Below, piece after piece: positions 1-6,311 of a DNA stretch of 23,151 nucleotides. The DNA is from an uncultured Oscillospiraceae bacterium. Its GTDB lineage: Bacteria > Bacillota > Clostridia > Oscillospirales > Oscillospiraceae. Position 1 is the stretch's first letter, and every line of letters begins with the position of its first letter. A program made the position numbers and the translations under genes. The notes under the pieces were generated by a model. The model ran no database searches, was not told the DNA's origin, and worked only from the letters and a program-made list of their open reading frames with translations. The DNA is taken from NCBI GenBank assembly GCA_910587255.1, contig CAJUKT010000017.1:1-23151 (forward strand). Direction: 5' to 3'.

Positions 1-48
1 ATGGCCCTCTGCGATGTGTACGAGCTGCTGGAAGGTGGTGAGGCGTAA
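1..48 (+). CDS. C-terminal end of a phage structural gene (partial)
   Basis: The frame starting at base 1 is open and ends with TAA at 46-48, encoding a peptide ending in LCDVYELLEGGEA. The gene must begin upstream of the window, so the ATG at base 1 need not be a true start. The stop overlaps the start of the next mini-gene (TAATG), so the two are probably translationally coupled. Its place just before CD1375-type mini-genes and a lysis cassette suggests a tail or baseplate protein. That is inference from position only. Confidence 0.55.
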   Translation: MALCDVYELLEGGEA

Positions 49-161
49 TGGCAAAGGTGTACGCTGACCTGATCCGCAAGGGGCTGAAGAAGCTCAAAGA
101 CGTTCCGGCCCGTCTCCGGGCCGATGTCGAGGCGCTGCTGAAGGAGTCCGACCATGAGTAG
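48..161 (+). CDS. CD1375-type small phage protein, copy 1
   Basis: This is a 37-residue basic protein beginning MAKVYADLIRKGLKKLKDVP. The pattern of Y-A-x-L-I-x-K-G-x-K near the start, then a V-P turn and an acidic-basic amphipathic helix, matches the small CD1375-type proteins found between tail genes and lysis genes in Firmicutes prophages. The start codon overlaps the stop of the upstream gene by one base, and the end overlaps a possible ATG at 154 (ATGAGTAG). The function of the family is unknown to me. A paralogue follows at 211, which makes a local duplication likely. Confidence 0.7.
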   Translation: MAKVYADLIRKGLKKLKDVPARLRADVEALLKESDHE

Positions 162-210
162 GCTCCGGGAGTGGCTGCTGAAAATCTTGCTCAGAAAGGA
201 GGTACAGACC

Positions 211-327
211 ATGGCTGTTGTGTACGCAACCCTGATTGTCAAGGGCAAGAAGACCTTGGAGCAGGTGCCAGCCAAGCTCCGTGAGGAGGTGGAGGACATC
301 CTGGAGGCCCTGGAGGTCAAGGTCTAA
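211..327 (+). CDS. CD1375-type small phage protein, copy 2
   Basis: This 38-residue protein begins MAVVYATLIVKGKKTLEQVP and is clearly related to the one at 48-161 (VYA-LI-KGKK-L--VPA-LR---E--L). The start at 211 is chosen because AAAGGAGG lies at 195-202 with an 8-base gap. The same frame is open back to an ATG at 154 that overlaps the previous stop, so a 57-residue product with a hydrophobic-basic N-terminus is possible. It is followed by a GC-rich hairpin at 342-370. Function is not known; the position is typical of late phage operons. Confidence 0.75.
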   Translation: MAVVYATLIVKGKKTLEQVPAKLREEVEDILEALEVKV

Positions 328-341
328 GGACCGGCGCAAAT

Positions 342-370
342 AGGCCGCTCCCGTTATCGGGGGCGGCCTT
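342..370 (+). terminator. GC-rich hairpin, weak terminator or processing stem
   Basis: AGGCCGCTCCCG and CGGGGGCGGCCT form a 12-bp stem with one G-T pair around a TTAT loop. Only two T bases follow directly, so it is a poor intrinsic terminator. It separates the tail-end mini-genes from the lysis genes. Confidence 0.45.
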
Positions 371-422
371 CTGCGTTACTGAGAAACCCAAAATCGCTAT
401 CAAAACAGGAGGAAATGTAGTT

Positions 423-860
423 GTGAACGTCCAAGAGCTTTTGGCTGGCGGGGGCGGTCTGCTTCTGGTCATGATGACCCTGGTACAGATCGCCCCCGTC
501 AAAGTGAACCCCTGGTCCTGGATGGCAAGAGCCATCGGCCGGGCCATCAATGCCGAGGTCATCAAGAAACTGGATGCCCATATCACCATGGATGACCGGC
601 GATGTGCTGATGGGCACCGGGCCCGTATCCTGCACTTCAACAATGAGCTGCTTCGGGACATCGACCACACCAAGGAGGAGTTCACCGAGGTGTTGGCTGA
701 GATAGATGCCTATGAGCTGTATTGCCGAGAACACCCGGAGTACCCGAACAACCGGGCGGTCCTGGCGATTAAGAATATCCAGGAGGTCTACATGGAGCGG
801 TTGAAGCTGCATGACTTCCTTCAGGAAAGCAGCGCAGCGAGGCAGGAGCAGTCGCCATGA
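423..860 (+). CDS. Conserved phage membrane-anchored protein of the lysis module
   Basis: A 145-residue protein starting with GTG, with AGGAGG at 407-412. Residues about 7-24 (LAGGGGLLLVMMTLVQIAP) form one hydrophobic segment, followed by a PWSWMARAIGRAIN stretch and a long, charged, helical cytoplasmic part. The N-terminal pattern LAGGGG...QIAPVKVNPW is one I recognise from proteins next to lysis genes in Clostridia phages, sometimes annotated as holin-like. With a single membrane segment it may be an accessory to the holin instead. Its end overlaps the next gene (ATGA), so the two are coupled. Confidence 0.7.
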   Translation: MNVQELLAGGGGLLLVMMTLVQIAPVKVNPWSWMARAIGRAINAEVIKKLDAHITMDDRRCADGHRARILHFNNELLRDIDHTKEEFTEVLAEIDAYELYCREHPEYPNNRAVLAIKNIQEVYMERLKLHDFLQESSAARQEQSP

Positions 861-1267
861 AGATGATCCTGATTGCCGCCGGCGCCCTGGCGGTCGGCAT
901 CGCCCTGGGCGTCCTGTACTGCGAGTCCACCTACCGCCACCTGCGGAAGCGGCTGCGGGAGCTGAGGGCGGGCCAGGAGCGCCGCAACATCATCCGGTCG
1001 ATTACGAGGTTCCTGTTCGTCACCGCACAGGTATTCGCCATCGTATGGGTGTCATGGTCGTATGCGATTGCCACCTACTCCACCATTGTGTTGGAGCAGC
1101 CGTTCCCCGCTGAGGAGCTTTCCGCAGAGGCCGTCAGAACCATCCTTGGCGTCGGAGCCCTGAAGGTGCTGGAGAACATCTTCGAGCACAATGACGGCAA
1201 AGTGTTCGGCCAGAGCCGGACTGAAGACGATCCGCCCGATGAGGGTGGGGAAGGAGGAGTCGGATAA
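857..1267 (+). CDS. Phage membrane protein in the lysis module
   Basis: A 136-residue protein with a hydrophobic N-terminus (residues about 3-20) and a second hydrophobic stretch at about 48-75. A basic region with KRLRELR lies between them, and the tail is acidic, rich in Gly, Asp and Glu. ATG overlaps the upstream stop by four bases, and its own stop overlaps the endolysin start (TAATG). I do not recognise a family. Two membrane segments and the tight coupling to an endolysin fit a holin-like or spanin-like helper, but that is inference. Confidence 0.65.
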   Translation: MKMILIAAGALAVGIALGVLYCESTYRHLRKRLRELRAGQERRNIIRSITRFLFVTAQVFAIVWVSWSYAIATYSTIVLEQPFPAEELSAEAVRTILGVGALKVLENIFEHNDGKVFGQSRTEDDPPDEGGEGGVG

Positions 1268-2607
1268 TGAACACAGAAGAGAGAATCTGGAGCTACCTGA
1301 AGGGCCAGGGCCTCACCGACGCTGGCGCCGCCGGCCTGATGGGGAACCTGTACGCAGAGAGCGGCCTCCGCCCGAACAACCTCCAGAACAGCTACGAGGG
1401 CAAGCTGGGCATGGCTGACGCTGAGTACACCGAGCTGGTGGATAAGGGCAGCTACGCCAACTTCGGCAACGACCGGGCCGGTTACGGCCTCGCCCAGTGG
1501 ACATACCCGACCCGGAAGGCGGCCCTGTTGGCCTATGCCAAGGCCGCCGGGAAGAGCATCGGAGACCTGGAGATGCAGCTCGGTTTTCTGATGAAGGAGC
1601 TGTCCACCAGCTACAAGTCGGTGCTGAGCGTTCTGAAGACCGCCACCAGCGTCCGGGCGGCCTCCGACGCCGTTCTGCTCCAGTTCGAGCGTCCGGCGGA
1701 TCAGAGCGAGACAGCGAAGGCCCGGCGGGCCAGCTACGGCCAGAAGTATTTCGACAAGTATGCGAAGAAAGGAAGTGGCAGCACCATGGGATTCTCCAAC
1801 AGCCCCCTGGCTACCGTGAGGATGATTTCTCCGAATCGGACGGCGAACCGGAACCACGTCATTGACACCATCACCATCCACTGTTTTGTCGGGCAGGTGA
1901 CCGCCAAGCGTGGGTGTGAGGTGTTCCAGCCCGACGACAAGGAGGCGTCCTGCAACTACGTTGTGGGCTACGACGGCTCCATCGGCCTGTGTGTCGAGGA
2001 GAAAGACCGCTCCTGGTGTACCGGTGGTTACAAGACCGTGAACGGAGTAAAGACCCCCATCCGCGTCAATGGCATCTCCGGCAAGTCCAATGACTACCAG
2101 GCCGTGACCATCGAGGTCGCCAGCGACACCACGCACCCCTACGCCATCACCGACAAGGCTATGGCCGCCCTGATTGAGCTGTGCGCCGACATCTGCCGGC
2201 GGAACGGCATCAAGAAGCTGCTGTGGAAGGGGGACAAGAATCTGGTGGGCAAGGTGGACCAGCAAAACCTCACCGTCCACCGCTGGTTCGCCAACAAAGC
2301 CTGTCCTGGGGACTACATCTACCAGCGGCTCGGTGACATCGCCACAAAGGTGAACGTCAAGCTGGGGGCCTCTGCTACGTCCCCGGCCCCCGCCGCTCCG
2401 GTAAGCAAGGTCCCGTACAAGGTCCGCATCACCGCCACCGACCTGCGTATCCGCAAAGGTCCCGGCACCAACAACGCAATCGTCAGCGTCATTAAGCCCG
2501 GTGCCTACACCATCGTCAGCGAGGCCACCGGCGAGGGCGCTACCCTCTGGGGCAAGCTGAAGTCTGGTGTTGGCTGGGTGTCCCTGGACTACTGCAAAAA
2601 GATTTGA
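1267..2607 (+). CDS. Endolysin: lysozyme-like domain, zinc amidase, SH3
   Basis: A 446-residue phage cell-wall hydrolase. Residues about 3-165 match the phage tail lysozyme-like fold, with a likely catalytic Glu31 in NLYAESGLRP and GYGLAQWT around residue 80. Residues about 180-360 match an N-acetylmuramoyl-L-alanine amidase (Amidase_2/PGRP type): His205 (TIHC), His338 (TVHRW) and Cys346 (KACPGD) are the likely zinc ligands. Residues 382-446 form a bacterial SH3 wall-binding domain (LRIRKGPGTNNAIV). There is no signal peptide, as expected for a holin-dependent enzyme. A Gly-Ser linker precedes an internal Met174. The protein should cut both glycan and stem-peptide bonds at the end of the lytic cycle. 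Confidence 0.9.
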   Translation: MNTEERIWSYLKGQGLTDAGAAGLMGNLYAESGLRPNNLQNSYEGKLGMADAEYTELVDKGSYANFGNDRAGYGLAQWTYPTRKAALLAYAKAAGKSIGDLEMQLGFLMKELSTSYKSVLSVLKTATSVRAASDAVLLQFERPADQSETAKARRASYGQKYFDKYAKKGSGSTMGFSNSPLATVRMISPNRTANRNHVIDTITIHCFVGQVTAKRGCEVFQPDDKEASCNYVVGYDGSIGLCVEEKDRSWCTGGYKTVNGVKTPIRVNGISGKSNDYQAVTIEVASDTTHPYAITDKAMAALIELCADICRRNGIKKLLWKGDKNLVGKVDQQNLTVHRWFANKACPGDYIYQRLGDIATKVNVKLGASATSPAPAAPVSKVPYKVRITATDLRIRKGPGTNNAIVSVIKPGAYTIVSEATGEGATLWGKLKSGVGWVSLDYCKKI

Positions 2608-2620
2608 GGAGGAAGAAATC

Positions 2621-2956
2621 ATGGAAGCTATCATTCAGAACATCCCCGCTGTCATCTCCATCATCCTGCCCGTGGCGCTGGCCCTCATGATCGTCACGAA
2701 CATCATCGTCGAGGTCGTGAAGGGTCTGACCTGGGGGAAGTTGCCCACCAACGTCCTGGCTTTCTTCGTCGCCATGGCCGTGACGCTGCTGGCCTTCTTC
2801 GCCATGTGCCAGATCGCCGGCGTCCAGGTCACATGGTACATGGTGGTCGGCGCCATTGTCCTGGGCTTCTTCGTCTGCTTCGCCGCTATGTATGGGTTCG
2901 ATAAGCTGAAGCAGACTATGGAGCAGTTTAACAACATCAAGCGGAATAATAACTGA
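2621..2956 (+). CDS. Holin-like small membrane protein
   Basis: A 111-residue protein with three hydrophobic segments (about residues 9-32, 43-65 and 70-92) and a charged C-terminal tail, DKLKQTMEQFNNIKRNNN. This size and topology are typical of class I holins, and the gene lies 13 bases after the endolysin. GAGGAGGAA at 2606-2614 precedes the ATG at 2621; an in-frame upstream ATG at 2567 lies inside the endolysin and lacks this site. It probably forms membrane lesions that release the endolysin. Holin families diverge greatly, so the call rests on topology and context. Confidence 0.75.
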   Translation: MEAIIQNIPAVISIILPVALALMIVTNIIVEVVKGLTWGKLPTNVLAFFVAMAVTLLAFFAMCQIAGVQVTWYMVVGAIVLGFFVCFAAMYGFDKLKQTMEQFNNIKRNNN

Positions 2957-2968
2957 GGAGGAGCGAAA

Positions 2969-3322
2969 ATGGTTAGAGTGTTTGACCAGAAGGTCGTCGT
3001 GTGCGAAATCATCATGGTGCTGGAGAACAACGGTGTTCCCCTGTATGCGCTGGATGATGTCCTCGCCAAAGTGAAGGAAGGCGCCGAAATGACGCCGGTG
3101 ATGGTTGCTCCCCCTGGCTTGCCGGTCGAGGTGAGCGAGCAGCACAAGAACGAGGTGATGGAGGAGTACAACCGGAGGAAGTGCGCCTATGCGCTCGCCG
3201 GAGAGGACACGTCCCCTGCTGAGGATCAGAGCGCCGCCAACGGCGAACCCGTCTCCGAGGGCGCCCCGCCCCCGCCCGAGCGGCAGGAGTTCTACTTCGG
3301 CCTGCCCGGTCAGGAGGAGTAA
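2969..3322 (+). CDS. Unknown protein at the end of the phage late operon
   Basis: A 117-residue soluble protein with GAGGAGGAG ahead of the ATG, 12 bases after the holin-like gene. The N-terminal half looks folded (VVVCEIIMVLENNGVPLYALDDVLAKV). The C-terminal half is low in complexity, rich in Glu, Pro, Ala and Gly, and ends EFYFGLPGQEE. I recognise no family. It is the last gene before an 800-base non-coding stretch with a strong terminator, so it probably belongs to the same late transcript as the lysis genes. Confidence 0.6.
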   Translation: MVRVFDQKVVVCEIIMVLENNGVPLYALDDVLAKVKEGAEMTPVMVAPPGLPVEVSEQHKNEVMEEYNRRKCAYALAGEDTSPAEDQSAANGEPVSEGAPPPPERQEFYFGLPGQEE

Positions 3323-3574
3323 CTGTGCCCGGCCTCCTGCCCGCTCCGTTGATGGCTACGTTCCCACGCAGCAGCAGGACGGGTGGGAGGCCCCCGCAAG
3401 GGTCAAAAACGGTGAAAAACAGAGTAAAATCCGAGGTTTTTAACTTTTTGACGTGAAATCGAGTTAAAACGAGGAATTTTGAAAGGTTTTTCCAACGGAA
3501 AAAAATACCAAATCGCTCCAACGCTGTCCGGTAATATACTTATACCACCCAAAGCAACCGTGTCTTAAAACGCA

Positions 3575-3591
3575 TCCTACGAGCTAATACG
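3575..3591 (+). repeat. 17-bp direct repeat, left copy (R1)
   Basis: TCCTACGAGCTAATACG is identical to 10465-10481. Upstream similarity extends further: both copies have CTTATA, then CAACCG exactly 16 bases before CTACGAGC. A weaker relative lies at about 3797-3830. The two exact copies enclose 6.9 kb of accessory genes. Confidence 0.7.
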
Positions 3592-3796
3592 CAGTATCCG
3601 TCACAGAAAGACACTTTTAGTTCCAAATCCGCACACCATGTACGCTGGCCCTGAGCGATGGCCCGTGGCCTCCGCATTGACGGGAGACGTGAGAAATCTC
3701 CTGCACAACTTACCACAACGGCACAATGCCATCCACAATCGAAATAAAGCAGCAGGGACGCCCTCCTGGCCTGTTACCTATATAAATCCCTACCAA

Positions 3797-3830
3797 AACG
3801 GCAACCGGCCTTAAAACGGCTCCCACGGCC
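3797..3830 (+). repeat. Partial third copy of the R1/R3 repeat (R2)
   Basis: Reads GGCAACCG, CTTAAAACGGCTCCCACGG. It shares CAACCG and CTTAAAACG with R1 and GGCTCC with R3, at nearly the same spacing. The final CTACGAGCTAATACG part is lost. It sits just before the terminator at 3837. Confidence 0.45.
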
Positions 3831-3836
3831 ACACAA

Positions 3837-3896
3837 AGCCCCTTCCTGATTTTGCACCGATTTGATGGTGCGTCAGGAAGGGGCTTTTCTTTTTTT
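3837..3896 (+). terminator. Strong intrinsic terminator
   Basis: AGCCCCTTCCTGA (3837-3849) pairs perfectly with TCAGGAAGGGGCT (3873-3885). An inner GCACC/GGTGC stem adds to it, and TTTCTTTTTTT follows. It should end transcription arriving from the phage late operon. Confidence 0.9.
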
Positions 3897-3926
3897 GCCC
3901 AGAAATGGTGCCGAAAACGTGACAAC

Positions 3927-3939
3927 TACCAGTTCGGTA
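3927..3939. promoter_or_regulatory. Operator-like palindrome O1
   Basis: TACCAGTTCGGTA, an inverted repeat of TACC/GGTA, belongs to the same family as four other sites at 4011, 4054, 6846 and 6889. It starts 84 bp upstream of O2. No good promoter is seen directly around it. Confidence 0.55.
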
Positions 3940-4002
3940 ATTTTCACAATAATAGAGGCAAAATTTTATGTATTTTTCAGAGCATCAAAATTAAATTTCC
4001 GC

Positions 4003-4031
4003 TTTACAATTACCAGTCTGGCAGTTAGAAT
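4003..4031 (+). promoter_or_regulatory. Promoter of accessory operon 1
   Basis: TTTACA (4003-4008), a 17-base spacer and TAGAAT (4026-4031) make a good sigma-A promoter. The spacer contains operator O2. The same core, spacer length and operator layout recur at 6838-6866. Transcription should start near 4038. Confidence 0.8.
4011..4023. promoter_or_regulatory. Operator O2 inside promoter 1
   Basis: TACCAGTCTGGCA contains the exact palindrome CCAGTCTGG and lies between the -35 and -10 boxes. A bound protein would block RNA polymerase. Confidence 0.6.
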
Positions 4032-4053
4032 AGTATCATAAAACAACACACAG

Positions 4054-4066
4054 TACCAGTTTGGTA
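4054..4066. promoter_or_regulatory. Operator O3 downstream of promoter 1
   Basis: TACCAGTTTGGTA is a perfect TACCA-N3-TGGTA inverted repeat, starting 43 bp after O2 and just past the predicted transcription start. The second operon has the same 43-bp spacing. Confidence 0.65.
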
Positions 4067-4141
4067 CAAATGGTGCCGACACCCCGCAGCCGAGGGCACG
4101 ACCTCTAAGCGGGAAATCATACCGGGCAGGAGGTAAAGCAA

Positions 4142-4294
4142 ATGGAGGAATGTAGCATGACCGCTACGGAAACCGCACGGCTGATTGATTGGCTGAAGGC
4201 CAACGGCCACTCCGATGAGGATGCTGTCAAGTGCATCAAGTTCATCGCTACCGGAATCCAGCACGACACCAAGAGCACCAGCAAAGACAAGTAA
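4142..4294 (+). CDS. Small hypothetical protein, first gene of accessory operon 1
   Basis: A 50-residue ORF starting at ATG 4142 with AGGAGG at 4128-4133, an ideal 8-base gap. The sequence TARLIDWLKANGHSDEDAVKCIKFIA suggests two short helices; the tail is polar. An internal Met6 is a possible alternative start. It is the first gene after the operator-flanked promoter. I recognise no family with certainty, although small helical proteins of this kind are common in Firmicutes mobile elements. Confidence 0.65.
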   Translation: MEECSMTATETARLIDWLKANGHSDEDAVKCIKFIATGIQHDTKSTSKDK

Positions 4295-4297
4295 AAA

Positions 4298-4338
4298 GTT
4301 AGGCTCCCCACCGCCTACCAAGCAACCGGGAGCCTAAC
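4298..4338 (+). other. Perfect 11-bp stem after the first accessory gene
   Basis: GTTAGGCTCCC pairs with GGGAGCCTAAC around a 19-base loop, four bases after the stop codon. No T tract follows, so it is more likely a processing or stabilising stem than a terminator. Confidence 0.6.
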
Positions 4339-4346
4339 ACCCAAAA

Positions 4347-4380
4347 GAGGGACGGGGGAACCTGCCTCACCCCGCCCCTC
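4347..4380 (+). other. Second long stem in the 4295-4435 intergenic RNA
   Basis: GAGGGACGGGG pairs with CCCCGCCCCTC with one mismatch around a 12-base loop. With the stem at 4298-4338 it makes the 141-base gap between the first two genes highly structured. Confidence 0.5.
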
Positions 4381-4435
4381 CACGGTAACACAGCGGCAGG
4401 AGAAAGTCAAGGCCAAGGGCCGGGAGGAAATCGAA

Positions 4436-4774
4436 ATGATAGACATGAGAGAGCACAAGGGAACCATCAGAACAGCAGTCGCCCAGGAGCGGCAGGCCGA
4501 TGAAAACTGGAGCTGGAACATCAAGTCCGTGACCAAGCGGTGCGCCAAGATCGGCTGGGGCTACCTCGACTACCTGGGGAGCAAGGACAGCTTCTTCATC
4601 GAGGTCGTAGAAGACGAGCCCACCGAGACGACGCTGGTTGTCGGAACCCTCCCGAATGGAAGCACAGTCCACCGGCTCGTTGGCCCGGAAAGCTGGAACG
4701 ATTGCAAGACCATCGAGGAGGGGATCGCCTCCGCCATCCACGGCATGGCCTGCGTCGCCCACACCGTCTACTGA
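4436..4774 (+). CDS. Unknown protein, accessory operon 1 gene 2
   Basis: A 112-residue soluble protein with GGGAGGAAA nine bases or so upstream of ATG 4436. It has a mixed alpha-beta look, with WGYLDYLGSKDSFFIEVVEDEPTET and a C-terminal helical part (CKTIEEGIASAIHGMACVAHTVY). There is no signal peptide or membrane segment, and I recognise no family. The next gene starts 12 bases after the stop, behind its own GAGGAGGG site. Confidence 0.6.
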   Translation: MIDMREHKGTIRTAVAQERQADENWSWNIKSVTKRCAKIGWGYLDYLGSKDSFFIEVVEDEPTETTLVVGTLPNGSTVHRLVGPESWNDCKTIEEGIASAIHGMACVAHTVY

Positions 4775-4786
4775 GGAGGGCTGACG

Positions 4787-5035
4787 ATGTACTACGCTTT
4801 CGTCGATGGTCAGTACCTCGGGTCGTCTCAGCATATCGGCTACCTGAAGAAAAGGGTAGACGAAGACATGGCGCTTGGCGGATTCCACGCCACCATTTAC
4901 AGGGGCGAGCGAAGCTATTGCAGCCGGTTCTACAACGGCGCCTGGACTCTGTTTGGGTCTACGAAGAAGAACCGTCCGGCGCTGCCCGATTGGGCGTACA
5001 GCAAGAGGAAGAACGGCGTCAACTGTCCCGCCTGA
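4787..5035 (+). CDS. Unknown protein, accessory operon 1 gene 3
   Basis: An 82-residue basic, aromatic-rich protein (MYYAFVDGQYLGSSQHIGYLKK), with GAGGAGGGC upstream of the ATG. The family is not recognised. Its TGA stop (5033-5035) lies inside the conserved core of the hammerhead-like RNA that follows (CUGA), and its last codons supply one strand of that RNA's stem I. A ribosome reaching the end of this gene would therefore cover the ribozyme core, which could couple translation to RNA cleavage. Confidence 0.6.
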   Translation: MYYAFVDGQYLGSSQHIGYLKKRVDEDMALGGFHATIYRGERSYCSRFYNGAWTLFGSTKKNRPALPDWAYSKRKNGVNCPA

Positions 5036-5124
5036 ATGAGAGCCGGATGGCAACCGGCCGAAACTGCGGAGCCTCTGGAGCACTGGAGGCAAGCCGAACG
5101 GCCCGCAGTCGTGGGAAGCCCCAC
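5015..5124 (+). ncRNA. Hammerhead-type ribozyme, copy 1 (one-base core insertion)
   Basis: The layout is that of a type I hammerhead. Stem I is CCCGC (5027-5031) with GTGGG (5111-5115), plus an outer GGC/GCC. The core is CTGAATGA (5032-5039), with one base more than the CUGANGA consensus. Stem II is GCCGG/CCGGC (5042-5046, 5054-5058) with a closing G-C pair and one bulged A. GAAA is at 5060-5063. Stem III is ACTGCGG (5063-5069) with CCGCAGT (5103-5109), containing a further inner GCCTC/GAGGC stem. C at 5110 is the cleavage nucleotide. GTGGG can instead pair with CCCAC (5120-5124) downstream. Fold and family follow from sequence; activity is untested and the extra A may reduce it. Confidence 0.72.
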
Positions 5125-5149
5125 AAACTGATATTAGGAGGATGACACC

Positions 5150-5680
5150 ATGAGCAAGTACGACAGCATCAAAACCGCCGCCGAGCTGGTTGCTGAGGTT
5201 CGGGCCAACGGGCTGAGCACAGTACAGGAGGACATCTGCCGGGCCCAGGACATCTTCGGTCACACGCCCATTGAGGAGCTCGACCGCCTCGCCAATGACA
5301 TCGGCCGGGACAACGACAAGGGCGAGCCTGATCCGCACGGCACCTGGAGCAGCAGCCGTCCCGCCACCCAGGCCACGTTCTACCGGATTGTCTTCTCCAT
5401 CTGGAACTGGGAGGACGCCGTTCGGTTTTGGAACCAGCACACGAACCCGGAGCACATGGCCTTCGATGAGGTCAAGACCGAGAACGCCCGCCTCCGGGCG
5501 GCCAAGGTGGAGCTGGAGGACAAGGTGGAAACGCTCCAGCATGAGCAGGATATGCAGACCAGGGAGATGGAGAAGCTCCGCCAGGACAGCCGCTCCATGA
5601 TTGCCGCCCTGGAGGACGCCGAGGCCGAGGTCGTCAACCTGAAGGCTGAGCTGTACGACTACATGAAGGCGGTGGACTGA
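5150..5680 (+). CDS. Unknown coiled-coil protein, accessory operon 1 gene 4
   Basis: A 176-residue protein with AGGAGGATG ahead of ATG 5150. Residues about 1-105 are globular, including RAQDIFGHTPIEELDRLAND and tryptophans in SIWNWEDAVRFWNQ. Residues about 108-176 form a strong predicted coiled coil (heptads through ENARLRAAKVELEDKVETL to the end). The predicted hammerhead would leave this gene on a new 5' end about 39 bases upstream of the ATG. The stop overlaps the next start (TGATG). Function is unknown; the coiled coil suggests self-association or a scaffold role. Confidence 0.65.
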   Translation: MSKYDSIKTAAELVAEVRANGLSTVQEDICRAQDIFGHTPIEELDRLANDIGRDNDKGEPDPHGTWSSSRPATQATFYRIVFSIWNWEDAVRFWNQHTNPEHMAFDEVKTENARLRAAKVELEDKVETLQHEQDMQTREMEKLRQDSRSMIAALEDAEAEVVNLKAELYDYMKAVD

Positions 5681-5907
5681 TGGCTGGCAATATCGTGTTT
5701 GAGCTGTACCGGCTCGATGATCCGACCGATGTGGTCTACACGGTACGCTCCACCAGCCTGCGTGTTGCCATGCTGGACGGCGCTATCGCCGCCAGGAAAG
5801 CTGGTGACGTGTATCTGTACTCGCAGGACAGTCTCACCGCCGTGACCTCCAGAGGAGTCCTCGGTGTTCGCCGCAAAATCTACGAGAGGAAGGTAACTGC
5901 CGCATGA
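5680..5907 (+). CDS. Unknown protein, accessory operon 1 gene 5
   Basis: A 75-residue protein that starts on the stop of gene 4 (one-base overlap) and ends with a four-base overlap with gene 6. It begins MAGNIVFELYRLDDPTDVVY and has a basic C-terminus (RRKIYERKVTAA). It looks like a small beta-rich fold. No family or motif is recognised. The overlaps show it is translated as part of a coupled set (genes 4 to 7). Confidence 0.6.
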   Translation: MAGNIVFELYRLDDPTDVVYTVRSTSLRVAMLDGAIAARKAGDVYLYSQDSLTAVTSRGVLGVRRKIYERKVTAA

Positions 5908-6311
5908 AGGACAGAAAGAACAAGGTTCCCCAGGCGGAGATGAAAATGCCGCTGGAAGCCGTAACAGCCATTATGGATGGGGCCGTGACCGAGCTTTCCC
6001 GGTTCATCGTCATTGATGATACCAAGCGCCCACAGGATGTTCCCGTTGGCGAGTGGGCTGCCCAGCAGCTCATTGATGGAAAGACATTACGGGCCCGTGA
6101 TGTATCTTTCGGAGCCAAGAGCGGAAAGTATTGGGATGTGACGCTGGAAAAGATTCGTAACGGTGTCCTTGAGTACCTGACAGCCGGAATGGAGTTCCTG
6201 CTGGATGGCGATACCCTCGATGCTGAGGCCCTGGAGCCCCGAGATTCCGTTTTTATCATTTCGCTCGGTGTTTTTGGTGCTCCGCCCAAAATCGAAGGAG
6301 GCGGCCAATGA
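5904..6311 (+). CDS. Unknown protein, accessory operon 1 gene 6
   Basis: A 135-residue protein overlapping gene 5 and gene 7 by four bases each (ATGA). It has a charged start, a helical region (EAVTAIMDGAVTELSRFIVI), a middle with VPVGEWAAQQLIDGK, and a C-terminus ending in a Gly-rich tail. I see no membrane segment and recognise no family. Tight coupling to the HTH gene suggests the two products work together, which is inference. Confidence 0.6.
   Translation: MKDRKNKVPQAEMKMPLEAVTAIMDGAVTELSRFIVIDDTKRPQDVPVGEWAAQQLIDGKTLRARDVSFGAKSGKYWDVTLEKIRNGVLEYLTAGMEFLLDGDTLDAEALEPRDSVFIISLGVFGAPPKIEGGGQ

Larger units (their letters stand above)
3323..4141. other. 819-base non-coding region between phage and accessory module
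   Basis: No credible gene is seen here. The stretch becomes A+T-rich after 3400. It contains a 17-bp sequence repeated near 10465 (3575-3591), a partial third copy (about 3797-3830), a strong terminator (3837-3896), three operator-like palindromes (3927, 4011, 4054) and one promoter (4003-4031). A structured 5' leader with nested stems (CCCGC/GCGGG and GAGG/CCTC, 4083-4113) follows before the first gene. Confidence 0.7.

Noticed and set aside
1075..2634. Long minus-strand ORF of 519 codons opposite the endolysin
   Set aside because: It is the antisense shadow of the endolysin, caused by G+C-rich codon bias. It has no ribosome site or recognisable domain.
4367..5542. 391-codon minus-strand ORF across several accessory genes
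   Set aside because: It crosses four plus-strand genes with good ribosome sites and the ribozyme, and has no domain of its own.
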